A stretch of 64,000 bases of DNA from DATAGF01 sp963819845 (GCA_963819845.1 CAWFXQ010000013.1:515293-579292), one strand, 5' to 3'; positions 1 through 9,993 are shown, counted from the stretch's first letter. The notes: generated by a model not told the origin, from the letters alone. Numbers and translations are program-made.

Positions 1-60
1 GCTCGGCGCGAGCACCACCACCTGCACCCGTGGGTCGAGCGGCTCGTCCGCGCGGGCCAG
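1..60 (-). CDS. Partial unidentified gene downstream of xseB
   Basis: Only about 20 codons lie in the window and the gene runs off the left edge. The frame that looks coding (C or G at nearly every third position) reads L-A-R-A-D-E-P-L-D-P and then a short hydrophobic strand, VQVVVLAPS. The proposed start is a CTG at 60-58, preceded by a strong ribosome-binding site (GGAGG, nine bases upstream) that sits in the end of xseB. An in-frame GTG twelve codons in (CGG GTG CAG) is the conventional alternative. This is not recognisably XseA, which usually accompanies XseB. No function is assigned. Confidence 0.3.
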   Translation of the reverse strand, partial: MARADEPLDPRVQVVVLAPS

Positions 61-61
61 A

Positions 62-244
62 TCAGCCCTCCTCCCCGCGGACGAGGCGCGCCACCCCGTC
101 GGTGATCCGCGCAGACAGCTCCAGGGCCTCCTCGGCCAGCGCCCGCAGCTCCTCGGCCGGGACGCCGTCGTCGCGCAGGCGCCGGGCGACGTCCTCGAGG
201 CGCGCCGCGTCGGCGGCCAGCCGCTCGGCCCCGCCCCCGCTCAC
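62..244 (-). CDS. xseB: Exodeoxyribonuclease VII small subunit
   Basis: This 60-residue, mostly helical acidic protein matches the usual size of XseB. XseB forms an extended helical partner of the XseA nuclease subunit, which degrades single-stranded DNA to oligonucleotides. The sequence has the family look: RLEDVARRLRDDG, then a run of helical Glu/Leu residues (LRALAEEALELSARI). The start is a GTG overlapping the TGA stop of nusB (GTGA), so translation is probably coupled. XseA normally precedes XseB, but here nusB is directly upstream and no xseA is visible. The identification rests on size, helical pattern and location in the nusB neighbourhood. Confidence 0.7.
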   Translation of the reverse strand: MSGGGAERLAADAARLEDVARRLRDDGVPAEELRALAEEALELSARITDGVARLVRGEEG

Positions 245-663
245 CCGGCCACCCCCGCCGCCTCGGAGGCGATGCGCCCCAGGATGCCGTTCACGAAGCC
301 CGGCGCCTCGGGCTGGCAGTAGCGCTTGGCCAGGTCGACGGCCTCGTTGATCGACACGGCCGCCGGGATGTCGGGCCAGTCGAGGATCTCGTGGACGGCG
401 ACGCGCAGGATGTTGCGCTCGAGCGGCGCCAGCCGCTCGGCGGTCCAACCCTCGGCCGCGCCCGTGATGAGCGCGTCCAGGCTGTCCGGATCGGCGCTCA
501 CCCCCTCCACGAGCGCCCGGGCGAAGAGGTCGAGGGGGTCCCCGTCGCGCGCGGCGTTCTCCTCGAGCTCCTCCAGCGGGAGGGCGGTCACGTCGTGCTG
601 GTAGAGCAGGATCACCGCCTGGCGCCTGGCCGCCCGCCGCCCGCCCTCGGGCTCCACGGCCAT
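241..663 (-). CDS. nusB: Transcription antitermination factor NusB
   Basis: NusB with NusE (S10) binds boxA RNA and supports antitermination of rRNA transcription. The 140-residue product is all-alpha and of standard size. It shows the family's N-terminal RRAARRQAVILLYQ helix, the Leu/Glu-rich middle, and the diagnostic C-terminal block with ERNILRVAVHEIL, PAAVSINEAVDLAKRY and the PGFVNGILGRI motif. The ATG start lies 55 bases after the accC stop. Its 3' end overlaps xseB by four bases. In many actinobacteria nusB closes the aro-pepP-efp cluster, as it does here. Confidence 0.93.
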   Translation of the reverse strand: MAVEPEGGRRAARRQAVILLYQHDVTALPLEELEENAARDGDPLDLFARALVEGVSADPDSLDALITGAAEGWTAERLAPLERNILRVAVHEILDWPDIPAAVSINEAVDLAKRYCQPEAPGFVNGILGRIASEAAGVAG

Positions 664-718
664 CAACCCTCCCCGGCCTCGCCGCATCTCGGCGGCCGGC
701 GGTCCTCGTCGGGGCGGC

Positions 719-2086
<1,368 letters not shown>

Positions 2087-2090
2087 CGCG

Positions 2091-3866
2091 TCACGGCTCG
2101 AGGAGGAAGAGGAGCTGCCCGAACTCGGCCGGGGCGGCGTCCTCGAGCGCGATCGTGCGCACCACCCCGCCCTCCTCGACGACGATCTCGTTGAAGAGCT
2201 TCATCGCCTCGATCAGGCAGAGGGTGTCGCCCGGCTCCACGCGCTGGCCGACCTCGACGAAGGACGGCTGGTCGGGCGCGGGGCGGCGGTAGAAGGTGCC
2301 GACCATCGGGCTGGTGACGCGCACCAGGCCCTCGTCCTCGTCCGCCGCGTCGCCGCCGCCGGACCCGGCCGCGGTCGAGCCGGCCTCGACGGGGACCGCG
2401 ACCGCCCGGCGCACCGTCACCCGCGCCCCCGACACCTCGACGCTGACCTCGGCCTCGTCCGAGGCCTCCACGACGTCGACCAGGGTCTCGAGCAGGTCGC
2501 GGTCGATCGCCGGCTGGCCGGGGCGGTTGGCCGCCTCCGCGCCGAGCGACCGGCGCCGCGCGACCACCTGGTCGGTGGTCTCGGCGAACATCGCCCACAG
2601 CACCAGGTCCTCCTCGCTGAGCCCGTGCGGGGCCTCCTCGGCCACGGCGGCGAGGTCGCGATGAGGGGCGGCGCCCGGGTCGGCGGCGCGGGCGGCCTCC
2701 AGCGCCTCGGGCGCCACCGGCCCCCGCAGGCGCCCCGCGCGGCCCAGGGCGACCTGGGCGACCTCGGGCTCGATCTCGCCCCAGCGGCGCCCGTCGATGA
2801 CGTGGCGCGCCGCCTGGGCGAGGATCGCGCTGCCGAGCGGGTACGCCAGGGTCGCGGCGCCGATGTCGCGGGCGACGGCCGCCGACTCGTTGGCGACGGC
2901 GACCAGGCTGCGCGAGAGCCCCAGGCGGCCGAGGCGCGAGATGAGCCCAGACTCCAGCGCCGGGGGCACCGCCACGGCCGGGCCGAAGACGGCCGCGGCG
3001 GCCTGGCGCAGGCGGTCGGCCGGCAGCATCGGCCCGACCACCCGCGCGGCCCGGTCGAGCGCCGACGGGGCGCAGTCGAAGGCCCGCCCGCCGCCCACCA
3101 GGGCCGCCCGAAGCGTCTCGGCCGACGGGCGGGCCGAGACCAGCGCCACCGGGCCGGCCGAGGCCTGGACGGCCGCCGCGCCGGCCCCGACCGCGGCCGT
3201 CGCCGACAGCGGCGAGAGCCCGCCGGGGGCCTGCACCTGCACCTCGACCGGCAGGCCGGTGGCCCGCCCGACCTGCTCCACCAGGCTCGCCAGCAGCGCC
3301 GGCGAGAGGTGGCCCGCGCCGTCGGAGACGCAGATCGAGGCCGTCCCCGGGAGGGCGGCCAGCGCCTGCGCCTCCTCGAGCCAGCGCGGGTCGCCGGGCT
3401 CGGGCGCCGGCCCGACGATCAGCGTCGGGACGAACTCGACCTTGGCCTCGGCGCAGGCCCGGGCGACGGGGGCGTGCGCCTCGGGGTCGTTGAGCGGGTC
3501 GGTGGCCCGGATGCGGCGCGCGCCGCTGTCGGAGGCGCAGAGCACGAAGCGCCGCACCACGTCCGGCGCGAGGGGGCGGTCGCCCCAGAGGTTGCGGGCG
3601 CCCACCACGACCCCGACGGGCGTGCTGCCCGCCTCGCGAAGCACCGCCCGAAGGCGGTCCCAGGGGCTCTCCGACCGCGCCTCCAGGGCCGCGCGGGCGC
3701 AGCGCGCGTCGAGCACCTCGAGCACCCGCGCGCCCACCTCCGACAGCGCCGACGCGGCGACCGCCAGGTCGTCGGTCCCCACGGCCGTGCCCCACGGGAA
3801 GGGGGCGAGGTCACGGAGCGTCGCGTCGACGTAGCCGACGTGGTCGGGCTGGGGCGTCACGGGCAT
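2091..3866 (-). CDS. accB: Degenerate carboxyltransferase domain fused to biotin carboxyl carrier protein (AccB-like)
   Basis: This 591-residue protein has two parts. Residues about 10-430 align by eye with the PYC/OadA-type carboxyltransferase: VDATLRD at the start, a TIM-barrel-like region and the conserved helical C-terminal part. Residues about 440-591 are a biotin carrier with the hallmark EAMK; the biotinylated lysine is about K556, and the end resembles AccB of acetyl-CoA carboxylase. The carboxyltransferase part seems catalytically dead. The lysine of the family's KDMAG motif is Ser (SDGAG), the metal-binding HxH is replaced (VQVQAP), and DxHQS is lost after TLRD. Position directly before accC points to a carrier for AccC. 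A structural or docking role for the dead domain is inference. Confidence 0.85.
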   Translation of the reverse strand: MPVTPQPDHVGYVDATLRDLAPFPWGTAVGTDDLAVAASALSEVGARVLEVLDARCARAALEARSESPWDRLRAVLREAGSTPVGVVVGARNLWGDRPLAPDVVRRFVLCASDSGARRIRATDPLNDPEAHAPVARACAEAKVEFVPTLIVGPAPEPGDPRWLEEAQALAALPGTASICVSDGAGHLSPALLASLVEQVGRATGLPVEVQVQAPGGLSPLSATAAVGAGAAAVQASAGPVALVSARPSAETLRAALVGGGRAFDCAPSALDRAARVVGPMLPADRLRQAAAAVFGPAVAVPPALESGLISRLGRLGLSRSLVAVANESAAVARDIGAATLAYPLGSAILAQAARHVIDGRRWGEIEPEVAQVALGRAGRLRGPVAPEALEAARAADPGAAPHRDLAAVAEEAPHGLSEEDLVLWAMFAETTDQVVARRRSLGAEAANRPGQPAIDRDLLETLVDVVEASDEAEVSVEVSGARVTVRRAVAVPVEAGSTAAGSGGGDAADEDEGLVRVTSPMVGTFYRRPAPDQPSFVEVGQRVEPGDTLCLIEAMKLFNEIVVEEGGVVRTIALEDAAPAEFGQLLFLLEP

Positions 3867-3904
3867 CCCTCTTCCATGGACCGGGCCAGGCTATCCGGCG
3901 CGGC

Positions 3905-4459
3905 TCAGGCGCGGGCGGTGTACTCGCGCGTGCGGGTGTCGATCCGCAGCCGGTCGCCCTCGTTCACGAACAGCGGCACGTCAACCGTCGCGCCGGTCTC
4001 CAGCTCGGCCGGCTTGGTGACGTTCGAGACCGTGTCGCCCTTCACGCCGGGGTCGGTGCGGACCACCGCGAGCTCGACGAAGGTCGGCAGGTCGATGCGG
4101 ATCGGCGCCTCGCGCACGAACAGCGCCTGCACGTCCGTGTTCGGCGCCAGCAGGTCGTCGTTGTCAACGCCGGCGGCCGGCACCGAGATCTGCTCGTAGG
4201 TCGAGTTGTCCATCAGGTGCAGCTCGTCGCCGTCGCGGTAGAGGAACTGCATCGTCCGGGTCTCGGTGGTGACGCGCTCCACCTTCTCGCCCGCGCGGAA
4301 CGTGCGGTCCACCACCGCGCCCGACGCGAGGCTCTTGAGCTTGGTGCGCACGAAGGCGCCGCCCTTGCCCGGCTTGACGTGCTGGAACTGCACGACGCTG
4401 ACCAGCTCGCCGTCGATGTCGAGCACGTAGCCGTTCTTCAGCTCGTTCGTCGAGATCAC
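3905..4459 (-). CDS. efp: Translation elongation factor P
   Basis: EF-P binds between the P and E sites of the ribosome and rescues stalling at polyproline stretches. The 184-residue, three-domain beta-barrel protein is full length. The loop that reaches the P-site tRNA reads KPGKGGAF, with K32 at the position modified in other bacteria (lysylation, or pentanolylation in Bacillus). The C-terminal signature appears as NVTKPAELETGATVDVPLF...GDRLRIDTRTREY. Several proteins in this window carry proline runs, for example those at 46.1 and 50.6 kb, so an active EF-P is consistent. The gene lies 16 bases after pepP, as in many actinobacteria. Confidence 0.96.
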   Translation of the reverse strand: MISTNELKNGYVLDIDGELVSVVQFQHVKPGKGGAFVRTKLKSLASGAVVDRTFRAGEKVERVTTETRTMQFLYRDGDELHLMDNSTYEQISVPAAGVDNDDLLAPNTDVQALFVREAPIRIDLPTFVELAVVRTDPGVKGDTVSNVTKPAELETGATVDVPLFVNEGDRLRIDTRTREYTARA

Positions 4460-4475
4460 CCCGCCCCGCCCTCCT

Positions 4476-5555
4476 TCACTCCACGATCATCAGATGCTTC
4501 GGCGCGGCCGAGAGCACGTCGCACCCCTCGTCCCCCAGCACGACCAGGTCCTCGATCCGGACTCCGCCCTCGCCCTCGAGGTAGATCCCGGGCTCGATCG
4601 TCACCGCCATCCGGGCGCTCAGGGCGTCGGAGCTCTCCGGCCGCACGCCGGGCGCCTCGTGGATCTTCAACCCCACGCCGTGGCCCAGGCCGTGCCCGAA
4701 GGCGTCAGCGTACCCGGCGTCCGCGATGACCGCCCGGGCCACCGCGTCCAGCTCGGCCGCGCCCATGCCTCCACGCGCCGCCGCCACCGCCGCCTCCTGG
4801 GCGCGCAGGCAGACGTCGTAGATCTCCGCGAGCCGGTCCGGCAGCGGCCCCGTCGCCACGGTGCGGGTCATGTCGGAGCAGTAGCCGTCAACCACCGCCC
4901 CGAGGTCGATCACGACGAGGGTGTCCCGGGGGATCGGCGCGTTCCCGGGGACGGCGTGCGGCCGGGCGCCGCGCGGCCCCGCGGCCACGATGATCTCGAA
5001 GCTCGGGGTCTCCGCGCCCTCCTCCAGCATGGCGCGGTGCAGGTCGAAGGCCACCTCGCGCTCCGTGCGCCCGACGATGCCCCGCCCGAGCACGGCCGCG
5101 AGCGCCCGGTCGACGACCGCCGCCGCCTCGCGCATCGCGGCGACCTCGTCGGGGTCCTTCAGCGCCCGCAGGGCCTCCACGACGCCGGTCGTCGGCTCGA
5201 GCTCCACCCCCTCCAGCACCGCCGCCAGGCGGGCGTGCCGCGCCAGGGTGAGGCTCTCGGCCTCCACGCCCACCGGGCCGTCGCCCGCGACCGCGGGGAG
5301 GGCCGCCGCGACGTCGCCGAGCAGGTCGCGCCGGCCGATGACCACGCCGGCCGCGCGCGCCTGCTCGCGCGCCGCCACGGCGTAGCGCGAGTCGGTCACC
5401 AGGGTGCGGCCGCGCGGGCCGATCAGGGCGATGCCGTTCGAGCCCACGTACCCCGTGAGGTAGCGCACGTTGGCGAGGTCGGTGACGACGAGCGCCCCGA
5501 GCCCGCGCTCGGCGAGCCCCTCCAGCAGCGCGTCCTGGCGGGCCGGCTCCCTCAC
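4476..5555 (-). CDS. pepP: M24 family Xaa-Pro aminopeptidase
   Basis: This is a creatinase-fold dinuclear metallopeptidase that removes N-terminal residues preceding proline. At 359 residues it matches the short PepQ/PepP type found beside efp. An N-terminal creatinase-like domain (residues 1-130) precedes the catalytic domain. Metal ligands are visible: Asp in VIDLGAVVDG and CSDMTRT, His in GHGLGHGVGLKIHE, and Glu in TIEPGIYLEG and GVRIED. The GTG start overlaps the aroQ stop (GTGA). Its place between aroQ and efp is the conserved actinobacterial order. Confidence 0.92.
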   Translation of the reverse strand: MREPARQDALLEGLAERGLGALVVTDLANVRYLTGYVGSNGIALIGPRGRTLVTDSRYAVAAREQARAAGVVIGRRDLLGDVAAALPAVAGDGPVGVEAESLTLARHARLAAVLEGVELEPTTGVVEALRALKDPDEVAAMREAAAVVDRALAAVLGRGIVGRTEREVAFDLHRAMLEEGAETPSFEIIVAAGPRGARPHAVPGNAPIPRDTLVVIDLGAVVDGYCSDMTRTVATGPLPDRLAEIYDVCLRAQEAAVAAARGGMGAAELDAVARAVIADAGYADAFGHGLGHGVGLKIHEAPGVRPESSDALSARMAVTIEPGIYLEGEGGVRIEDLVVLGDEGCDVLSAAPKHLMIVE

Positions 5556-5986
5556 CCGATCAGCTCACCCAGCCGGTCGAGGGCGTCGCGGTAGCCCTCG
5601 GGCCCGCGGCCCCAGATCGCGGCCGCGGCGATGTCGCGCACCACCGAGACGCGCCGGTGGGGCTCGCGCGCCTCGACGTCGCTGAGGTGCACCTCCACGA
5701 ACGGGGCGCCGAGCAGCTCGAGCGCGTCGCGGATCGACCACTGGTAGTGGGTCCAGGCGCCCGGGTTCACGACCGCGCCGTCCACGGCCCCGGCCAGCCC
5801 GTGCAGGTGCTCGAGGAAGGCTCCCTCGTGGTTGGTCTGGAAGGGGGCGACGCTCATGCCGCGCTCGGCGCCCCACGCCCGCACCCGGTCTTCGAGCTCG
5901 CGCAGGGTCAGGGTGCCGTAGTGCTCCGACGGCCGGCGGCCGAGCATGTTCAGGTTCGGGCCGTGGAGCAGCGCGATCCTCAGCAT
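5552..5986 (-). CDS. aroQ: Type II 3-dehydroquinate dehydratase
   Basis: The enzyme catalyses the third shikimate step, 3-dehydroquinate to 3-dehydroshikimate, as a dodecamer. The 144-residue size is typical of type II enzymes. Visible motifs are LHGPNLNMLGRR with the flexible lid Tyr of SEHYGTLTL, the substrate loop NHEGAFLEHLH, NPGAWTHYQWSIRDAL and the catalytic-His segment VEVHLSDVEARE. The ATG overlaps the aroB stop by one base (TGATG), so the two are translationally coupled. Confidence 0.95.
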   Translation of the reverse strand: MLRIALLHGPNLNMLGRRPSEHYGTLTLRELEDRVRAWGAERGMSVAPFQTNHEGAFLEHLHGLAGAVDGAVVNPGAWTHYQWSIRDALELLGAPFVEVHLSDVEAREPHRRVSVVRDIAAAAIWGRGPEGYRDALDRLGELIG

Positions 5987-7059
5987 CAGGCCCTCAGCTC
6001 CTCGATCGCGGCGACGACGCGCTCGCGGGACGGGGTCAGCTTCAGGCGCACGTCCCCGGGGGCGGCGAGCAGCACCATGTTGAGCGCCTGCCCGTCGGCC
6101 TTCTTGTCGCGCCCCATCGCCTCGACGATCGCCGCGGTCGGCGGCTCGCGGTCGAGGGTCGTGGGCAGCCCGTGGCGGGCCAGCACGGCCGCCGTGCGCT
6201 CGCGCACGGCCGGATCGAGCCCGAGCTCGTGCTCCGACAGCCGCAGGGCGGCCAGCATCCCCAGGGAGATCGCCTCGCCGTGGCGGTAGCGCTCGTACGC
6301 CGCGGCCGCCTCGATGCCGTGGCCGACGGTGTGGCCGAGGTTGAGCGATGCGCGGATTCCCCGGTCCCGCTCGTCGGAGGCCACCACCGCCAGCTTGTGG
6401 GCCACGCAGCGCTCGATCAGCGCGGCGAGGTCGTCCGGCGGACCGGGCAGCGCGGGCCACGACCCGACCCAGTCGAGCAGCTCGGGGCCGCTCAGCAGCC
6501 CGTACTTCACGACCTCGGCGAAGCCGCAGGCCAGCTCGCGCGGCGGCAGGCCGTCGAGGACGTCGATGTCCATCAGCACGAGCTCCGGCTGCCAGATCGC
6601 GCCGACGTAGTTCTTGCCCTCCGGCAGGTCGACGCCCGTCTTGCCCCCGATGGACGAGTTGACCATCGCCAGGAGCGTCGTGGGGATCTGCAGCAGCCGC
6701 ACCCCGCGCTGGTAGCTGGCCGCCACGAACCCGGCGAGGTCGCCGACCACGCCCCCTCCGAGCGCCGCGACGGCGTCGGCCCGGCGCAGGCCGGCCTCGG
6801 CGGCGAGCCGCGTCAGCCGCTCCACCTGGCCGAGCGACTTCGAGGCCTCGCCCGGGGGCACGGTGGCGCCGATCACGCGGAATCCCGCCTCCTGGAGGGA
6901 GGCCCGCGCGCGCCGGGCCAGGCCGGGCACGTTCCCGTCGCTCACGAGCAGCACGCCCGGCCCCGCGGCGCGCTCGGCCCACAGGGGGCCGACGCCGTCG
7001 AGCAGGCCCGGGCCGAGGTGCACGGGGAACCGCGCCTCGCCGATCTCCGCCCAGATCAC
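5986..7059 (-). CDS. aroB: 3-dehydroquinate synthase
   Basis: AroB is NAD- and zinc-dependent and converts DAHP to 3-dehydroquinate. The product of 357 residues is full length. The dinucleotide-binding block GGGVVGDLAGFVAA, the phosphate-binding NSSIGGKTGVDLPEGKN and the zinc ligands (Glu in FAEVVKYG, His in LNLGHTVGHGIE) are all seen. The chosen start is GTG at 7059, giving MIWAEIGEARFPV, a normal AroB N-terminus. An in-frame CTG overlaps the aroK stop (CTGA) and would add seven codons. Confidence 0.95.
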   Translation of the reverse strand: MIWAEIGEARFPVHLGPGLLDGVGPLWAERAAGPGVLLVSDGNVPGLARRARASLQEAGFRVIGATVPPGEASKSLGQVERLTRLAAEAGLRRADAVAALGGGVVGDLAGFVAASYQRGVRLLQIPTTLLAMVNSSIGGKTGVDLPEGKNYVGAIWQPELVLMDIDVLDGLPPRELACGFAEVVKYGLLSGPELLDWVGSWPALPGPPDDLAALIERCVAHKLAVVASDERDRGIRASLNLGHTVGHGIEAAAAYERYRHGEAISLGMLAALRLSEHELGLDPAVRERTAAVLARHGLPTTLDREPPTAAIVEAMGRDKKADGQALNMVLLAAPGDVRLKLTPSRERVVAAIEELRA

Positions 7060-7079
7060 CCGGGCCGGCGAGAGCCGGG

Positions 7080-7589
7080 TCAGCGCGCCGCCCCCGCGCC
7101 GCGCTGCGCCCACGCCGCCACGCGGGCGGCCACCTCGTCGGCCGGGTCGTCCGCGTTGACCTCCAGGTCGGCGGCCTCGCGGTAGCCCTCCTCGCGCGCG
7201 GCGGCGCGGCGGGCGAAGCGCTCGCGGTCGCCCGCCAGCGGCCGGTCCGAGCCCTCCACGCGCGCCCAGGCCACGTCGATGCTGGCCCGCAGCCAGACGA
7301 CGTCGGCCGCTCGGCCCACCAGCCCGCGCGTGCGGGCGCTCTCGAGCGCGCCGCCGCCGAGGGCCAGCACGCCGGGCTCGCCGGCGAGCATCTCGCGGAT
7401 CACGGCCTCCTCGGTGCGGCGGAACCACACCTCGCCGCGGCGGGAGAAGATCTCGGGGATCGCCATGCCGGCGCGCGCCTCGATCTCCCGGTCGGCGTCC
7501 GTGAAGGCGCGATCCAGGCGGGCCGCCACGCGGCGGCCGACGGCGGTCTTGCCGGCGCCCATGTACCCGGTCAGGACGAGCCAGCGCAT
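7080..7589 (-). CDS. aroK: Shikimate kinase
   Basis: This enzyme phosphorylates shikimate with ATP. The 169-residue P-loop protein has Walker A GYMGAGKTAVG at residues 8-18. The shikimate-binding acidic motif follows (TDADREIEARAG), then the FRRTEE arginine region, the GGGALE loop and an arginine-rich lid (DRPLAGDRERFARR). The ATG lies seven bases after the aroC stop. It acts between aroB/aroQ/aroE and the EPSP synthase step; aroA itself is not in the window. Confidence 0.94.
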   Translation of the reverse strand: MRWLVLTGYMGAGKTAVGRRVAARLDRAFTDADREIEARAGMAIPEIFSRRGEVWFRRTEEAVIREMLAGEPGVLALGGGALESARTRGLVGRAADVVWLRASIDVAWARVEGSDRPLAGDRERFARRAAAREEGYREAADLEVNADDPADEVAARVAAWAQRGAGAAR

Positions 7590-7596
7590 CCGGGCG

Positions 7597-8757
7597 TCAC
7601 CGGCTGATCTCGACCCGGTAGCGCTCGACGGCCGCGTCGAGGTGGTCGATGGAGTCGCCGCCGAATTTCTCGACCAGGGCCTGTGCGAGGACGAAGGCCA
7701 CGGCGGCCTCGGCCACCACCGCGGCCGCCGGGACGGCGCAGATGTCCGAGCGCTCCTTGAACGCCTTGCGCGGCTCCTTGGTGGCCACGTCGACCGAGGC
7801 CAGAGGGCGCGTGAGCGTGCTGATGGGCTTCATCACGGCCCGCACGACCACCGGGGCGCCGTGGGTCATGCCGCCCTCGATCCCCCCCGACCGGTTGGTG
7901 CGGCGGAAGAAGCCGCGGTCGGGCTCGTGGTAGATCTCGTCGTGCGCCCGGCTGCCCGGGATCTCGCCGAGGCCGAAGCCCGCCCCGAGCTCGACCCCCT
8001 TGATCGCCTGGATCCCCATGAGCGCCTGGGCCAGGCGACCGTCCAGGCGGGCGTCGCCGGAGACGTGCGACCCGAGGCCCGGGAGGGGGTCGAAGGCCCA
8101 GACCTCGAACACGCCGCCGAGCGTGTCGTGGTCCTGGCCCGCCGCCTTGATCGCCGCCTTCATGCGCTCCGACGCCTCCGGGTCGAGGCAGCGCACGGGG
8201 CTCTCGTCCACGCCCTCGAAGTCGTCGAGGGCGAGGTCGTCGCGCCGCGGGACGGCCTCCGGGCCGATGCGCACGACGTGGCTGCGGACCTCCGTGCCGT
8301 AGCGGCGCAGCAGGGCCTTGGCGACGCCCCCGGCGGCGACCCGGGCCGCCGTCTCGCGCGCGCTCGCACGCTCGAGGATCGGCCGCAGGTCGTCGGTCCC
8401 GTACTTGAGCATCCCGGCCAGGTCGGCGTGCCCGGGCCGCGGCAGCGTGATCGGCTCGACCTCCCCCTCCGGCTCCCACACGGCCATGCGGTCGGCCGCC
8501 CAGTTGGGGAAGTCGAGGTTCGGGATCTCGAGCGTCAGCGGGCTGCCGATCGTGGTGCCGTGCCGCAGGCCGGTCTTCACCTGCACCCGGTCGCGCTCGA
8601 TCTTCATCCGGCCGCCGCGGCCGTAGCCGAGCTGGCGGCGCGCGAGGTCGGCGTCGATGTCGTCCGGCGCGAGCGGGAGCCCGGCCGGGAGCCCCTCCAG
8701 GACCGCGAAGAGCGCCGGGCCGTGGGACTCCCCGGCTGTGCGGTACGTCAGGGCCAC
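7597..8757 (-). CDS. aroC: Chorismate synthase
   Basis: This FMN-dependent lyase forms chorismate from EPSP, the last common step of aromatic amino acid synthesis. It is 386 residues, normal length. It opens with the signature TAGESHGPALFAVLEGLPAG and has RGGRMKIERDRVQVKTGLRHG, which contributes to FMN binding. Later come ETAARVAAGGVAKALL and the SGGIEGGMTHG and RPLASVDVATKE blocks. It is the first gene of the minus-strand cluster running to xseB. The next gene upstream on the same strand is a chromate transporter, which breaks the usual aroE-aroC linkage. Confidence 0.96.
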   Translation of the reverse strand: MALTYRTAGESHGPALFAVLEGLPAGLPLAPDDIDADLARRQLGYGRGGRMKIERDRVQVKTGLRHGTTIGSPLTLEIPNLDFPNWAADRMAVWEPEGEVEPITLPRPGHADLAGMLKYGTDDLRPILERASARETAARVAAGGVAKALLRRYGTEVRSHVVRIGPEAVPRRDDLALDDFEGVDESPVRCLDPEASERMKAAIKAAGQDHDTLGGVFEVWAFDPLPGLGSHVSGDARLDGRLAQALMGIQAIKGVELGAGFGLGEIPGSRAHDEIYHEPDRGFFRRTNRSGGIEGGMTHGAPVVVRAVMKPISTLTRPLASVDVATKEPRKAFKERSDICAVPAAAVVAEAAVAFVLAQALVEKFGGDSIDHLDAAVERYRVEISR

Positions 8758-8790
8758 GGACGGCGAGTGTAGCGGCCCCGTTCCCCGTCC

Positions 8791-9993
8791 TCAGGCCGGG
8801 AGCGGCGCCCCGAGCAGGGCCGCGAGGGCGCCGACGAGCCCCGCGACGAGCAGCGTCGCCACCACCCCGCGGCGGGCGGCGAGCAGCGCGATCGCCGCCC
8901 CCGCCAGCACGGCCGCCTGCCACGGCTCGCCCAGGGCAAGCGCCAACGGGATCGCCGATCCGAGGATCGCGCCGATCGCCGCGGGGCCCCCGCCGTCGAG
9001 GAAGGCGCGGATGTCGCGGTTCGCCAGCAGCCGGTCGAAGCGGTCGGCGCCGAGCAGGATGAACGAGAACGACGGCGCGAAGGCGATGAGAGCGGCGAAC
9101 AGGGCGCCCCCCACGCCCGCGGCCGCGTACCCGACGACCGCGACGGTGTGGACCACCGGCCCGGGCGTGACCTGGCCGAGGGCGACCGCGTTCAAGAACT
9201 CCCCGTCGGTCATCCAGCCGTAGCGGTCGACGGCGTCCGACTGCATCAGGGGGATGATCACGAAGCCTCCGCCGTAGGAGAGCGCGCCCACCTTGAACGC
9301 GGTCCACGCCAGGGCCCCGAGCCCGCCCGTCGCGGCGCCCGCGGCGAGCAGGAGCGCGCCGGCGGGCGCGGCCGCGAGCGCGCCGGGGCCCGGGAGCCCT
9401 CGGCGCCAGGCCACCTCGGCCAGGCCGCAGCCGAGCAGCACCAGCACGAGCCACGGCCCGAGGGTCGCGGCGGCCACGCCGCCCAGGCCGGAGTAGGCGA
9501 CCAGGCGCCACCGGTAGGGGGCGCCGCCCGCGCGCCGCCAGGCCGGGACCGCCAGCCGCAGGCCCGCATCGACCGCCACCGCCGCCACGGCGGCCCCCGC
9601 CCCGGCCCCCGCCCCCCGCAGCCAGTCGGGCGGCGAGCCCGACAGGAAGAGCGCGGCCAGGCAGATGATCAGCACGAGCCCCGGGACGATGAAGCAGAGC
9701 CCGCCGACGATCGCGCCGGCCCGCCCGCGCAACACCCAGGCGCAGTAGATCGCCAGCTGCGTCGAGGCCGGCCCGGGCAGGAGGTTGGTCGCGGCGATCG
9801 CGTCCTCGAAGCGGCGGTCCTCGATCCAGCGGCGCCGCTCGACGCAGAGGTCGCGCAACAGGGCGATGTGGGCCGGGGGCCCCCCGAAGCCCACGATGCC
9901 GATGCGCCCCCACTCGCGGGCCACCTGCGCCAGGCCGGGCGCCGCGCGGGGTTCCCGGGGCGCGGCGTCGGCGTCGGCAGCGGTCGGTCCCAC
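8791..9993 (-). CDS. chrA: Chromate efflux transporter, CHR family with two domains
   Basis: CHR-family membrane proteins export chromate, or an oxyanion like it. The 400-residue protein has the usual two homologous halves. The first opens with GRIGIVGFGGPPAHIALLRD and NLLPGPASTQLAIY. The second repeats the pattern with FKVGALSYGGGFVIIPLM and NAVALGQVTPGPV. About ten hydrophobic segments alternate with short loops. No chrB regulator is next to it. It lies just upstream of aroC on the same strand, but the 33-base gap and unrelated role suggest chance neighbourhood. Confidence 0.88.
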   Translation of the reverse strand: MGPTAADADAAPREPRAAPGLAQVAREWGRIGIVGFGGPPAHIALLRDLCVERRRWIEDRRFEDAIAATNLLPGPASTQLAIYCAWVLRGRAGAIVGGLCFIVPGLVLIICLAALFLSGSPPDWLRGAGAGAGAAVAAVAVDAGLRLAVPAWRRAGGAPYRWRLVAYSGLGGVAAATLGPWLVLVLLGCGLAEVAWRRGLPGPGALAAAPAGALLLAAGAATGGLGALAWTAFKVGALSYGGGFVIIPLMQSDAVDRYGWMTDGEFLNAVALGQVTPGPVVHTVAVVGYAAAGVGGALFAALIAFAPSFSFILLGADRFDRLLANRDIRAFLDGGGPAAIGAILGSAIPLALALGEPWQAAVLAGAAIALLAARRGVVATLLVAGLVGALAALLGAPLPA

